NCBI RefSeq assembly: GCF_003665095.1
Contig: NZ_RCHV01000002.1
Location: 2,117,501-2,181,500, forward strand
Direction of reading: 5' to 3'
DNA: 64,000 bases
From: Streptomyces sp. Z26
Lineage (GTDB): Bacteria > Actinomycetota > Actinomycetes > Streptomycetales > Streptomycetaceae
A program made the translations under genes and the position numbers. The notes beneath the pieces were generated by a model, which saw only the letters and a list, made by a program, of their open reading frames with translations, had not been told where the DNA came from and made no database searches. Below are positions 53,353 to 62,568 of the stretch, one piece after another. Position 1 is the stretch's first letter; every line of letters begins with the position of its first letter.

Positions 53353-55134
53353 TCACCGCATCCGCGTGGCCCACTCCCGCACCTTGTCGATGCGCTGCCG
53401 CAGCTGCCCCGCCGTCGCCTCCGCGCTCGGCGGGCCGCCGCACAGGCGGCGCAGCTCGGTGTGGATCACCCCGTGGGGCTTGCCGCTCTGGTGGACGTAG
53501 GCGCCGACGAGGCCGTTCAACTCCTTGCGCAGCTCCATCAGTTCCTTGTGGGTGACCACCGGCCGCCGTTCGGCGGGCAGTTCGAGCAGGTCCGCCTCGT
53601 CGTCCGGCTTCTTGCGGCTGTGCGCGATCTGCCGTGCCTGCCGCTTCTGGAGGAGCATCTGCACCTGGTCCGGTTCGAGCAGCCCGGGGATGCCGAGGTA
53701 GTCCTGCTCCTCCTCGCTGCCCGGGTGCGCCTGCATCCCGAACTCGGCGCCGTCGTAGGTCACCCGGTCGAAGACCGCGTCCGACTCCAGTGCCTCGAAG
53801 GGGAGTTGGTCGTCGTCGCCGGTGTCCTCGTCCTCCTCGCGTTCGGCCGCCGCGAGCAGTTCGGCCTCCTCGGCGTACGGGTCCTCGTCCGCGGCCTTCT
53901 TCGGCTTGTCCAGGACGTGGTCCCGTTCCACCTCCATCTCGTGCGCGAAGGTGAGGAGCGTCGGGATGGTCGGCAGGAAGACGGACGCGGTCTCGCCGCG
54001 CCGCCGCGACCGTACGAACCGGCCGACCGCCTGCGCGAAGAACAGCGGCGTGGAGATCGTCGTCGCGTACACCCCGACCGACAGGCGCGGCACGTCCACG
54101 CCCTCGGACACCATGCGGACCGCGACCATCCAGCGGTCCTCGGACGCCCGGAACTCCTCGATCCGCCCCGAGGCGCCGGTGTCGTCGGAGAGGACGACGG
54201 TCGGTTTCGCGCCGGTGATCTCCCGCAGCAGCTTGGCGTACTCGCGGGCGGAGTCCTGGTCGGTGGCGATCACCAGCCCGCCCGCGTCCGGTACGGCCTT
54301 CCGCACCTCGCTCAGCCGCTGGTCCGCCGCGCGCAGCACGGCGGGCATCCAGTCGCCGCGCGCGTCGAGCGCCGTACGCCACGCCTGCGACACGGCGTCC
54401 TTCGTCATCGGCTCGCCGAGCCGCGCCTCGATCTCGTCGCCCGCCTTGGTCCGCCAGCGCATGTTGCCGCTGTAGGAGAGGAAGATGACCGGCCGGACGA
54501 CCCCGTCGTGGAGGGCGGTCCCGTAGCCGTACGTGTAGTCGGCGACGGAGCGGCGGACGCCGTCGTTGCCCTCCGCGTAGCTGACGAACGGAATCGGGTT
54601 GGTGTCCGAGCGGAACGGCGTGCCGGTCAGCGCCAGCCGCCGCGTCGCGGGCTCGAACGCCTCCAGGCACGCCTCGCCCCAGGAGCGGCTGTCCCCGGCG
54701 TGGTGGATCTCGTCGAGCACGACGAGCGTCTTGCGCTGCTCGCACCGGTTCCGGTGGAGCATCGGGCGGACGCCGACGCCCGCGTACGTGACGACCACGC
54801 CGTGGTACTCCCGGCCGACCGGGCCGGAGCTGTACTCCGGGTCCAGCTTGATCCCTATGCGGGCCGCCGCCTCCGCCCACTGCGACTTCAGGTGCTCGGT
54901 CGGCGCGACGATCGTCACCTGCTGCACGACGTGGTGGTGCAGCAGCCAGGAGGCGAGGGTGAGCGCGAACGTCGTCTTGCCCGCGCCGGGCGTCGCGACG
55001 GCGAGGAAGTCGCGGGGCTGCGCCTCGACGTACTCGTCCATCGCGCCCTGCTGCCAGGCGCGGAGCTTGCTCGCCGTGCCCCAGGGGGCGCGGCCGGGGA
55101 AGGCGGGTGAGAGGTGGTGCGTGGTGGTGGTCAC
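53353..55134 (-). CDS. SF2 DEAD/DEAH-box helicase
   Basis: A 593-residue ATPase. Motif I is ATPGAGKTT, motif II DEIHHAG, motif III LTGTPFRSD and motif VI QAVGRFVRSRRR. The order and the start SKLRAWQQGAMDEYVEAQPRDFLAVA place it near the XPB/restriction-type helicases. The C-terminal ~200 residues are acidic and specific to actinobacteria. GTG at 55134 was chosen: GGAG lies just upstream and the N terminus (TTTTHHLSPAFPGRAPWG) fits the family; the upstream frame also continues. A role in DNA repair or nucleic-acid remodelling is likely but not defined. Confidence 0.88.
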   Translation of the reverse strand: MTTTTHHLSPAFPGRAPWGTASKLRAWQQGAMDEYVEAQPRDFLAVATPGAGKTTFALTLASWLLHHHVVQQVTIVAPTEHLKSQWAEAAARIGIKLDPEYSSGPVGREYHGVVVTYAGVGVRPMLHRNRCEQRKTLVVLDEIHHAGDSRSWGEACLEAFEPATRRLALTGTPFRSDTNPIPFVSYAEGNDGVRRSVADYTYGYGTALHDGVVRPVIFLSYSGNMRWRTKAGDEIEARLGEPMTKDAVSQAWRTALDARGDWMPAVLRAADQRLSEVRKAVPDAGGLVIATDQDSAREYAKLLREITGAKPTVVLSDDTGASGRIEEFRASEDRWMVAVRMVSEGVDVPRLSVGVYATTISTPLFFAQAVGRFVRSRRRGETASVFLPTIPTLLTFAHEMEVERDHVLDKPKKAADEDPYAEEAELLAAAEREEDEDTGDDDQLPFEALESDAVFDRVTYDGAEFGMQAHPGSEEEQDYLGIPGLLEPDQVQMLLQKRQARQIAHSRKKPDDEADLLELPAERRPVVTHKELMELRKELNGLVGAYVHQSGKPHGVIHTELRRLCGGPPSAEATAGQLRQRIDKVREWATRMR

Positions 55135-55403
55135 GGTCTCCGTCACGGTCACGGTTGCGTGGGTGGGCCGGTGGTGCGGGTGCGGTGCTCGGGTCGTACG
55201 GGTGCGGCGCGGCACGGGCCGTACGGGTCGGGGGCGTCGGACAGCCGCGCCAGCCTACCCGTGCGGTCCGCGCGCGCACGGGGCGCGCGGGGGTGCCGGA
55301 GGCGGGTGGGACCCACGTCACACGGGGTGCGGTGGCGTGTTCCCGACGGTCGGGGCGGCGGCGCGCGGGCCCGTACGGGGGCCGCGCGTGGGCCGTACGG
55401 CGG

Positions 55404-56576
55404 TCACGCCGTGAGGACCACGCCCGCGTACGACACACCGGCGATGACCACCCAGGCGCACAGCCCCAGCGCGGCGACGCGCGGCCCCGTACGGGCCAGC
55501 GTCGGCAGGTGCACGGCGGTGCCGAGCCCGAACAGGGCGGCGGCGAGGAGGAGTTCCTGCCCCGTCTGCGCCGCGTCCAGCGCCTCGGCCGGGACGTGAC
55601 CGGTGCTGCGCACGGCCATCATCGCGACGAAGCCGCAGACGAACAGCGGGACGAGCGGCGGCCGCGCGCCGACCCGCCCGCCCGCGTCACCGTCACCGTC
55701 CCCGGCACCGGCCGGGCCCGTGGCGTCGCTCGCGGCCCGCCGCCGTACGGCCAGGACGACGCCCGCCACCAGGGGCGCGAGCAGCAGCACCCGCATCAGC
55801 TTCACGAGCACCGCCTCACCCAGCGCCGGGCCGCCCGCCGTACCGGCCGTCGCCACGACCTGCCCCACGTCGTGCACGCCCGCGCCGACCCAGCGGCCGA
55901 ACTCGGCGTCGCTCAGGCCCAACGGGTGCTGGAGCAGGGGCAGTACGGCGATGGCGAGGGTCCCGCAGAGCGTGACGAGCGCGACGGAGACGGCCACGTC
56001 CCGTTCGTCGCTGTCCTTGGCCTCGCTCACGGCGCCGATGGCGGAGGCGCCGCAGATCGAGTAGCCCGTGGCGACGAGCAGCGGCTGGTCGCCCTCCAGC
56101 CCGAGCCTGCGCCCGAGCCACAACGTGCCGCCGAACGTCACGGCCACCACCGCGCACACCATGGCCGCCGTCGCCCAGCCCAGCCCCAGCACGTCGCCGA
56201 GGCTCAGCTTGAGCCCCAACAGCACGACGCCGACGCGCATCAGCCGCTTTCCGGCCAACGTCAGCCCGGGGCGCGCGGCTCCGCACACGAACGTACGGAG
56301 ACCCGGTACGTGCGCCACCGCGACGCCGAGGACGACGGCCGCCGTCATGGCCGGTACGCCGGGCAGCGCCCGGTGCGCCGCCTCCGCCACCGCGACCCCG
56401 GCCGCGGCGAGCGCGAGTCCGGGCAGCGGCCGCAGGCGCGACGGCCGGGCGGCGGGCGCGGGTCGGGGTCCGGGGGCGGGTTCCGGCGCGGGTTCGGGGG
56501 CGCGTACGGTCCCGGGCGCGCGTACGGGCTCGGCGGCGGGCGCGCGTACGGGCCGGGGCCCGCCCAGCAGCGCCAT
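55404..56576 (-). CDS. YeiH-type putative sulfate/sulfonate exporter (UPF0324)
   Basis: A 390-residue membrane protein with about ten helices. The UPF0324 marks are AGKRLMRVGVVLLGLKLSLGD, VATGYSICGASAIGAVSEA, VTLCGTLAIAVLPLL and WVGAGVHDVGQVVATAG. The first ~55 residues are a repetitive Pro/Arg/Ala-rich leader (PEPAPEPAPGP). It starts inside the cysteine dioxygenase stop codon (TGATG), so they are co-translated. Linked to cysteine oxidation, it may export the resulting sulfite or sulfonate. This function is inferred from context. Confidence 0.85.
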   Translation of the reverse strand: MALLGGPRPVRAPAAEPVRAPGTVRAPEPAPEPAPGPRPAPAARPSRLRPLPGLALAAAGVAVAEAAHRALPGVPAMTAAVVLGVAVAHVPGLRTFVCGAARPGLTLAGKRLMRVGVVLLGLKLSLGDVLGLGWATAAMVCAVVAVTFGGTLWLGRRLGLEGDQPLLVATGYSICGASAIGAVSEAKDSDERDVAVSVALVTLCGTLAIAVLPLLQHPLGLSDAEFGRWVGAGVHDVGQVVATAGTAGGPALGEAVLVKLMRVLLLAPLVAGVVLAVRRRAASDATGPAGAGDGDGDAGGRVGARPPLVPLFVCGFVAMMAVRSTGHVPAEALDAAQTGQELLLAAALFGLGTAVHLPTLARTGPRVAALGLCAWVVIAGVSYAGVVLTA

Positions 56577-57208
56577 CAGTGCTCGGTCGCGGGAAGGTCG
56601 TACACCCGTCGCACGCTCGTCCCCAGGCGTCCGATGTCCGCGCCGTACAGATGCAGGGAGACCGCCTTCTCCGTACAGCCGTTCCACACCCGGTGGATGT
56701 CGCCGGGCGGCGCGAAGCCGCACACGGAACCCGGCGGGTTCACGACGTCCTCCGTGGCGACGAGCCGCGCCGGGTCGCCGTCGGCGCCGGGACCGGCGGG
56801 GACGAGGCGGTAGCGGCGCTCGTGCTCCTCGCCCTGGTGGACGCCGGTGACGCACCAGGAGACGTGGTCGTGGATCGACGTCCGCTGCCCCGGCAGCCAC
56901 ACGAGCGCGACGACCGAGAAGCTGCCGTCGGCCTCGGAGTGCAGCAGGTGCTGGCGGTAGTGGGCGACGTCGCCCTCGTACTGCTCCGGCGTCAGCAGGT
57001 CCGCCGCCCCCAGGTGCGGGGCGAGCTTCTCGCCCACCAGGTACGCGGTGACGTCCGGCGCCAGACCCCGTCCGACGGCCTCCCGCACGTCGGCGACGAG
57101 CGCGTCGAGGCGCTCCGTCGTACGGACGGCGGTGCCGGTGCCGCCTCCGGCTCCGCCGGCGGAGGTGGGGGCGCCGACGGAGGCGGAGGCGGGGGAGGAG
57201 GTGGCCAT
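56576..57208 (-). CDS. Cysteine dioxygenase
   Basis: A 210-residue cupin that oxidises cysteine to cysteine sulfinate. The two iron-ligand histidines lie in IHDHVSWCVTGVHQGEEH and the third His in GDIHRVWNG of cupin motif 2. A variable N-terminal extension of about 30 Ser/Gly/Ala-rich residues precedes the start of homology (TERLDALVADVREAVG). ATG at 57208 was chosen. The gene is translationally coupled to the YeiH-type exporter and follows a LysR gene, forming a cysteine catabolism unit. Confidence 0.92.
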   Translation of the reverse strand: MATSSPASASVGAPTSAGGAGGGTGTAVRTTERLDALVADVREAVGRGLAPDVTAYLVGEKLAPHLGAADLLTPEQYEGDVAHYRQHLLHSEADGSFSVVALVWLPGQRTSIHDHVSWCVTGVHQGEEHERRYRLVPAGPGADGDPARLVATEDVVNPPGSVCGFAPPGDIHRVWNGCTEKAVSLHLYGADIGRLGTSVRRVYDLPATEH

Positions 57209-57241
57209 GTCCGCAGCGTGGCGGCGGCCGGGGCGCCGCGT

Positions 57242-57259
57242 CCAACGACAGTCTGTTGG
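57242..57259 (-). promoter_or_regulatory. Inverted repeat in the cysteine dioxygenase promoter
   Basis: CCAACGACAGTCTGTTGG has 5-bp complementary arms around 8 bp, 34-51 bp upstream of the dioxygenase ATG. A -10-like TATAAG (minus strand, plus 57277-57282) lies further upstream, so the palindrome lies near the start point. LysR-type sites often have this shape. Confidence 0.5.
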
Positions 57260-57326
57260 CCGCACCCCAACTCCCGCTTATACGTGGGCGCGAGCCGTCC
57301 CCCGTAGCCGCTCCCCGCCCCCCAGC

Positions 57327-58232
57327 TCAGCACCCGACGCGGTTCGCGGCGACCGCCTTGAGGCCGTCCAGCACCAGCGCGGTCGCCGGGATCTCCAGGT
57401 GCTCCCGCAGCACGTACGCGGAGACCTGGCGGCGCGACGCCGGGTCCAGCGGGCGGCCCGTGACCTTCTCGTGCACCAGGAACGACAGCACCAGGCCCGG
57501 CATCATCGCGATGCCCAGCCCCTCCGCGACGAGGCTCTGCACCACCAGGTTGTCGTCGGTGGTGAACACGATGTCCGGCGCGAAGCCCAACTCGGCGCAC
57601 TCGTGCAGGAAGTTGCTGCGGCAGCGCAGGCACCCGGCGATCCAGCGTTCGTGCGCCAGCTCCTCCAGCCGCACCGCCCGCCGCCACGCCATCGGGTGCC
57701 CGGCGGGCAGCAGCACCGTCAACTGGTCCTCCAGCAACGGGATCTCGACCAGCTCCGGCGGCACCTGCTCCCGCAGGCCGGGATAGGTGAAGGCGAGGGT
57801 GATGTCGCACTCGCCCCGTACGACGCGCGCCAGCGACTCCGGCGGCTCGCTCTCCTGCAACTCGACCCGTACGCCCGGGTGTTCGACGGCCAGCCGGGCC
57901 AGCGCCTCCGGTACGAGCGTCGCCCCCGCGCTGGGGAACGCGCACATCCGCACCCGGCCCGCGCGCAGCCCCGTCAGCGCCGCCATCTGCTGCTGCGCCG
58001 TCGCGATGCTGTCGAGGATCACCCCCGCGTGCCGGGACAGCGCCTCCCCCGCCTCCGTCAGCCGCATGCGCCGCCCGACACGGATGAACAGCGGTGTCCC
58101 CACCGCCCGTTCGAGCGCCTTCATCTGCTGGGTGATCGCGGGCTGGGTGTAGCCGAGGGCGCGGGCGGCGGCCGAGTACGAACCGGCGCGCACCACCTCG
58201 TCGAACGTCCGTATGTGCCGCGAGTCGAACAT
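57327..58232 (-). CDS. LysR family transcriptional regulator
   Basis: A 301-residue regulator. The N-terminal winged helix-turn-helix reads RTFDEVVRAGSYSAAARALG, then TQPAITQQMKALERAVG; the C-terminal substrate-binding domain starts near RVRMCAFPSAGATLVPE. It lies 118 nt upstream of the cysteine dioxygenase gene on the same strand and is a natural controller of that gene pair. Its effector is likely cysteine or a sulfur metabolite. ATG at 58232. Confidence 0.93.
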   Translation of the reverse strand: MFDSRHIRTFDEVVRAGSYSAAARALGYTQPAITQQMKALERAVGTPLFIRVGRRMRLTEAGEALSRHAGVILDSIATAQQQMAALTGLRAGRVRMCAFPSAGATLVPEALARLAVEHPGVRVELQESEPPESLARVVRGECDITLAFTYPGLREQVPPELVEIPLLEDQLTVLLPAGHPMAWRRAVRLEELAHERWIAGCLRCRSNFLHECAELGFAPDIVFTTDDNLVVQSLVAEGLGIAMMPGLVLSFLVHEKVTGRPLDPASRRQVSAYVLREHLEIPATALVLDGLKAVAANRVGC

Positions 58233-58317
58233 GCCCGAACCATAAGCACGATTTGGGAACCGGCGGCAGTCCCCCCGTACGACCGGCGGTCACCGACCCC
58301 GCTCCGTACCCGGCCGC

Positions 58318-59895
58318 TCACCTCTCCGTACGGTGCAGCCGCCCCGCCACCACGATCCCCAGCGCCGCGACCGCCGCCGCCACCGCGTACACCGCCGCGA
58401 ACGCGACCGGGCTGCCCGCCTCCGCGCTCCGCGCCGCGTCCCCGGCGTGCGCCGCGCCCGCGCTCGCGTCGCCGCCGCCGAGGGCGGCGAAGGCGGCGCC
58501 GGTCACGGCGAGCAGCAGGATGTTGGAGAGGCCGTCGGAGGTCTGGAGGGCCGCCGAGTTGTTGCCCGCCTCGTCCGGGGCGGACAGCTGGAGCAGCAGC
58601 ACGCTGGTCGACGAGATGACGAGCCCCATCCCGTAGCAGCCGAACGCCATCAGCACGGCGAGCGACCAGACGGGCACCTCGTCCAGGAGCACGGCGGGCG
58701 TGTACGCGATCGCCGCCGTGACCAGCACCATGCCGAGGCGGGTGAGCCGCTCCCGGTACGGCTCCGCCCGCGGCCGCGACTGCGTGAACGAGCCCAGCGC
58801 CCAGGTCGCGCCGCCCGCCGCCAGCGTGAACCCGGCCATCGTCACCGACAGCCCGCGCTGCGTGACCAGCATCAACGGGACGAAGCTCTCCGCCACGATG
58901 AACGAGCCCGCCGCGATCCCCCGCAGCAGGACCACCGCGGGCAGCCCGCGCGCCGCCCGGTACGTGCCGCGCGGCAGCAGCCGCAGCGCCGCCGGGACGA
59001 GCAGCGCGGCGCCCGCCGACGCGGGCAGCAGCGCGAGGGGGCGCAGGTCCTGGCCCGCGTACTGGAGCAGGCCCGCGCCCACGGCCACCGCCAGCGCGAG
59101 CCGCAGCCGCCGCCGGTCGAGGGGCGCGGCGCCGCCCTCCCCCGCCGGTCCCGTACGGGGCGGCGGGCCGGACGCGCGGCGGCGCAGCGGCGGCAGCATC
59201 ACGGCGAGCGGCAGCGCCACGAGCAGCGGGATGCCGAGGAACACCCAGCGCCAGCCGAGCTGTTCGGTGACCGCGCCGGAGATAAGCGGCCCGACGACGG
59301 CGGGCACCACCCACGACGCGGCGAACGCGGCCATCACCGTCGGCCGCAACCGTTCCGGATAGGCGCGGCTCACGGTGACGTACAGCGCGACGATCACCAG
59401 CCCGCCGCCCGTGCCCTGCACCGCCCGCCCCAGCACGAAGACCCACATGCCGGAGGCCGCGCCGGACAGCACCAGCCCGGCCGCGAACGTGACGATGCCC
59501 GTCACCAGCGGCGGCAGCGGGCCGCTGCGGTCGGCCCACGTCCCGGCGACGGTGATGCCCAGCAGGCTCGTCGTGAAGTACGCGGAGAAGGCGTACGCGT
59601 ACAGGTGCACGCCGTCCAACTCGTCCGCCGCCACCGGCATCGCCGTCCCCACCGCCGTCGCCTCGAAGGCGATCAGCAGCACCACGGACACGATGCCGAG
59701 GGTGAGCGCCCGGTGTGCGGCGCTGAGCACGGTCCGCTCGCGCTCGGGTATCACCGCCGGGTCCGCCGCGGGGAGCGCGGGGAGGGGTGGTGTGGGGACC
59801 GGTGGCGCGTTGAGCACCTGGTCGGGCGCGCTCCGGGAGGTCTCTGCCGCGTGCGCGTCCGCCGTCGGCGCGGACGCATCGTCGTAAGCCGTCAC
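58318..59895 (-). CDS. MFS multidrug-type exporter
   Basis: A 525-residue membrane transporter of the major facilitator superfamily. After an acidic/Ala-rich leader the first helix is IVSVVLLIAFEATAVGTAMP. Motif A is TWADRSGPLPPL and motif C-like LGRAVQGTGGGLVIVALYV. Fourteen hydrophobic segments fit the DHA2-like group. GTG at 59895 was chosen as the nearest start, but no ribosome site was visible; an ATG at 59958 is also in frame. Substrate unknown. It stands 85 nt upstream of the LysR gene. Confidence 0.85.
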   Translation of the reverse strand: MTAYDDASAPTADAHAAETSRSAPDQVLNAPPVPTPPLPALPAADPAVIPERERTVLSAAHRALTLGIVSVVLLIAFEATAVGTAMPVAADELDGVHLYAYAFSAYFTTSLLGITVAGTWADRSGPLPPLVTGIVTFAAGLVLSGAASGMWVFVLGRAVQGTGGGLVIVALYVTVSRAYPERLRPTVMAAFAASWVVPAVVGPLISGAVTEQLGWRWVFLGIPLLVALPLAVMLPPLRRRASGPPPRTGPAGEGGAAPLDRRRLRLALAVAVGAGLLQYAGQDLRPLALLPASAGAALLVPAALRLLPRGTYRAARGLPAVVLLRGIAAGSFIVAESFVPLMLVTQRGLSVTMAGFTLAAGGATWALGSFTQSRPRAEPYRERLTRLGMVLVTAAIAYTPAVLLDEVPVWSLAVLMAFGCYGMGLVISSTSVLLLQLSAPDEAGNNSAALQTSDGLSNILLLAVTGAAFAALGGGDASAGAAHAGDAARSAEAGSPVAFAAVYAVAAAVAALGIVVAGRLHRTER

Positions 59896-59968
59896 TCGCG
59901 CAACGGTAAGGCCCCACCGGGCCGCTGACCCCTGTCCCCGGTACGTGATCCGCTGCACCGTTGGACCT

Positions 59969-59998
59969 ACGCCGCCCGCCGGAACCGGCGGGCGGCGT
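59969..59998 (-). terminator. Terminator downstream of the FG-GAP gene
   Basis: Perfect arms ACGCCGCCCGCCGG and complement with an AA centre. It lies 15 nt past the FG-GAP stop codon. Confidence 0.85.
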
Positions 59999-60013
59999 CA
60001 CCGTCGTACGTCC

Positions 60014-61486
60014 CTACCGCGCGAAGCGCGTGCCCAGCTCCGCGCCCGGCTCCGGCGCGCCCAACTCCCCCGGCCCGAACGACCGTACGCCCGCCGTCGA
60101 CAGGCCACCGGTCGTACCGCGCAGCACCCACGCCGCGCCCGTGTCGGTGAAGCCGTTGCCGTCCTCGCCCGGCGTACCGATCCCCAGGTCGCGCCGCCCG
60201 TCGCCGTCCGCGTCCTGGAGCGACACGGCGCTGCCGAAGTAGTCGTTCTTCTCCGCGACGCCCGGCACCCCGGCCGTCGACTGGTGGAACGCCTGCGCGC
60301 CCTTGCCGCTCAGCCCGGCCTTCGCGCCCTTCAGCAGCACGATCGCGCCGGTTTCCTTCTGCCCGGCCTCCAGGTCCTCGTGCGGGACGCCGACCGCGAT
60401 GTCCGCGATCCCGTCGCCGTTCACGTCCCCGGCGGAGAGGGAGTAGCCGAACTGGTCGCCGTCCTCGTTCGCCCCGGGCACGCCCGCGCTGTTCTGGTCG
60501 ATCTTCGCGGTACGGGTGCTGAGGCCGTCCTTCGACCCGTAGATCACCTTCAGCGTCCCGTGGTCGTACGGCAGGTTCTCCACCACGCCGCCCGGCACCG
60601 TACGGATGACCAGGTCGCCGTAGCGGTCGCCGTCCACGTCGCCGACGGTCGCGGACGCGGCCGCGTCGAACGGCGTCGACTTGTCCGCGAGGCCGTCCTT
60701 CCCGCCCTTCCAGAACAGGCTGCGCTCCGACATCTCCTCGAACGCGTGCGTGCTGACCAGGTCGTCGGCGCCGTCCCCGGTTACGTCGCCCGCGACCAGG
60801 TCGACCGGCCCGAAGATCTTGTCCGTGGTCAGGTCGCTCGTCCGCGCCGCGTGCCCGTCGCGCGTGAACGGCCCGTACAGCACGCGCATGCCGACCGTGT
60901 CCTCGTCGTCGGGGTCCCCGGCGACGAGGTCGGCGTGGCCGTCGCCGTCGAAGTCGCCGCCCACGAGGTCGTTGCCGTCCGTACGGAGGTCGGCCGCCAG
61001 CTCCGTACCGCCCGTCAGGCCCTCGGCGGAGCCCCACACCACGGTGACGTTCTCGGAGTTGGGGTCCTGCACCGCGAGGTCCGTACGGCCGTCGCCGTCG
61101 AGGTCGCGGGCGACGGAACGGTAGCCCCACCACGCCTGCGCGGCCGGGTCGCCCGGCACGCCGTCCGTGGCCTGGCTGACCACCTGGCGGTGGCCGGTGT
61201 CGGCGCTCGCGGGCGAGCCGTACACCACGGCCACGTAACCGGCCTCCGCCTTGCCCGCGACGGTGGCGGCGGGGGCGGTGAGCAGCTGGTCCGCGTAGCC
61301 GTCGCCGTTGAAGTCCGCGTCGGGCGCGACCCCGGCGGGCTGCGCGCCCGCCCGTGCGGGGGCGTCCGGCGCGGCGGGCGCGCCCGGCGCCGCGCCGGCC
61401 GTGTCGACCGCGAGGGCCGACGCGGCGGCCAGCAGTACGGCGAGCCCGGCGGAACGGGCGATCCTCGCGTTCGGTCGATGGCGCAT
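60014..61486 (-). CDS. Secreted FG-GAP (integrin-alpha-like) repeat protein
   Basis: A 490-residue secreted beta-propeller protein. The signal peptide ([25 protein letters not shown]) ends near TAGA. About seven repeats follow, each with a calcium loop such as [54 protein letters not shown] and DADGDGRRD. The blades likely form one propeller. Such proteins bind ligands or surfaces; there is no enzyme motif. A perfect terminator follows. It is divergent from a hexapeptide acetyltransferase. Confidence 0.9.
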   Translation of the reverse strand: MRHRPNARIARSAGLAVLLAAASALAVDTAGAAPGAPAAPDAPARAGAQPAGVAPDADFNGDGYADQLLTAPAATVAGKAEAGYVAVVYGSPASADTGHRQVVSQATDGVPGDPAAQAWWGYRSVARDLDGDGRTDLAVQDPNSENVTVVWGSAEGLTGGTELAADLRTDGNDLVGGDFDGDGHADLVAGDPDDEDTVGMRVLYGPFTRDGHAARTSDLTTDKIFGPVDLVAGDVTGDGADDLVSTHAFEEMSERSLFWKGGKDGLADKSTPFDAAASATVGDVDGDRYGDLVIRTVPGGVVENLPYDHGTLKVIYGSKDGLSTRTAKIDQNSAGVPGANEDGDQFGYSLSAGDVNGDGIADIAVGVPHEDLEAGQKETGAIVLLKGAKAGLSGKGAQAFHQSTAGVPGVAEKNDYFGSAVSLQDADGDGRRDLGIGTPGEDGNGFTDTGAAWVLRGTTGGLSTAGVRSFGPGELGAPEPGAELGTRFAR

Positions 61487-61919
61487 GTCTCTCCCGTGGA
61501 GTGAGGTCCGGGCGGCGCCACCCGCGGCGTGGTCGGCGCGCGGGGTGGCGGTGGGGCCGAAGGGCTGGGCGGCGCCCGGAGTTGGTGGCGGGTTCGTCTT
61601 TCGTCCACCCAGCCAGACAGACGACCGCGGCCGATGGTTGTGCGCCGGGGCGCGACCCGTACGCGGGGGCGCCGGGGCGGAGGCGGGGGCGCTGCGCCCG
61701 GCGCCGGGGCGGAGGCGGGAGCGCTGCGCCCGGCACCGGGGCGGAGGCGGGAGCGCTGCGCCCGGCACCGGGGCGGGGGCGCCGGAAACCCGGGGGCGCC
61801 GGGGAGCGGCCGGTGGCATGATCGACGCCGCCCGCGCACCACCCGCCCGCGCGCCGTGCGCCGCCCGGCCCGTACCGCGTCCCCCTACCCCGTACCTCCG
61901 CCGAAAGGGCCCGCCCGCC
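61487..61919. other. Divergent intergenic region with the 32-bp repeat array
   Basis: This 433-bp stretch separates the FG-GAP and acetyltransferase genes. The part near 61690-61784 is a tandem repeat. No clear promoter was found on either side. Confidence 0.45.
61689..61784. repeat. 32-bp tandem repeat array
   Basis: Units starting GCGCTGCGCCCGGC begin at 61689, 61721 and 61753, exactly 32 bp apart; the second and third are almost identical. A partial copy precedes them (61670-61688). 32 is not a multiple of three, so it is not a coding repeat. Confidence 0.85.
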
Positions 61920-62567
61920 ATGCCCCGTGTCCCCGCCGACCCGACCGTCCTGCACCCGTTCCCCGACCAGCCGCGCGTGGTGCTGCTGAGACCGCTGGTG
62001 ACCTCGGAACTGATCGAGGTCGGCGAGTTCACGTACTACGACGACCCCGACCACCCCACCGCGTTCGAGACCCGGAACGTCCTCTACCACTACGGCCCCG
62101 AGAAGCTCCGCATCGGCCGGTTCTGCGCCCTCGGCACGGGCGTCCGGTTCCTGATGAACGGCGCCAACCACCGTATGGACGGCCCCTCCACGTTCCCGTT
62201 CCCCATCATGGGCGGGTCCTGGGGCGAACACTTCGACCTGATCACCGGGCTGCCGGGCCGGGGCGACACCGTCGTGGGCAACGACGTGTGGTTCGGGCAC
62301 GGCGCCACCGTCATGCCCGGCGTACGGATCGGGCACGGCGCCGTCGTCGCGGCGGGCTCCGTCGTCGTGGACGACGTCCCGGACTACGGCGTCGTCGGCG
62401 GCAACCCGGCCAAGCTGATCCGCCGCCGCTTCGACGACGACACCGTCGCCCGGCTGCTGGCCGTCGCCTGGTGGGACTGGCCGCTGGACCACCTCACCGA
62501 GCACCTGCGCGCGGTCATGTCCGGCACCCCCGCCGACCTGGAACGCCTCGCGCCGCCGCCCCGCTGA
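61920..62567 (+). CDS. Hexapeptide-repeat acetyltransferase (Vat/xenobiotic type)
   Basis: A 215-residue left-handed beta-helix acyltransferase. The family marks are [39 protein letters not shown], the active-site His in NGANHRMDG, and the hexapeptide strip [32 protein letters not shown] (seen as consecutive hexads), then [14 protein letters not shown]. Relatives include the streptogramin A acetyltransferases (Vat) and chloramphenicol CatB, but chromosomal forms may act on sugars. ATG at 61920 gives the normal length; longer frames are chance. It converges with galM, with 1 nt between stop codons. Confidence 0.88.
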   Translation: MPRVPADPTVLHPFPDQPRVVLLRPLVTSELIEVGEFTYYDDPDHPTAFETRNVLYHYGPEKLRIGRFCALGTGVRFLMNGANHRMDGPSTFPFPIMGGSWGEHFDLITGLPGRGDTVVGNDVWFGHGATVMPGVRIGHGAVVAAGSVVVDDVPDYGVVGGNPAKLIRRRFDDDTVARLLAVAWWDWPLDHLTEHLRAVMSGTPADLERLAPPPR

Positions 62568-62568
62568 C

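Noticed and set aside
61920-62567. Dedicated streptogramin resistance gene.
   Set aside because: The hexapeptide fold is shared by many sugar and xenobiotic acetyltransferases; nothing in the context points to resistance.
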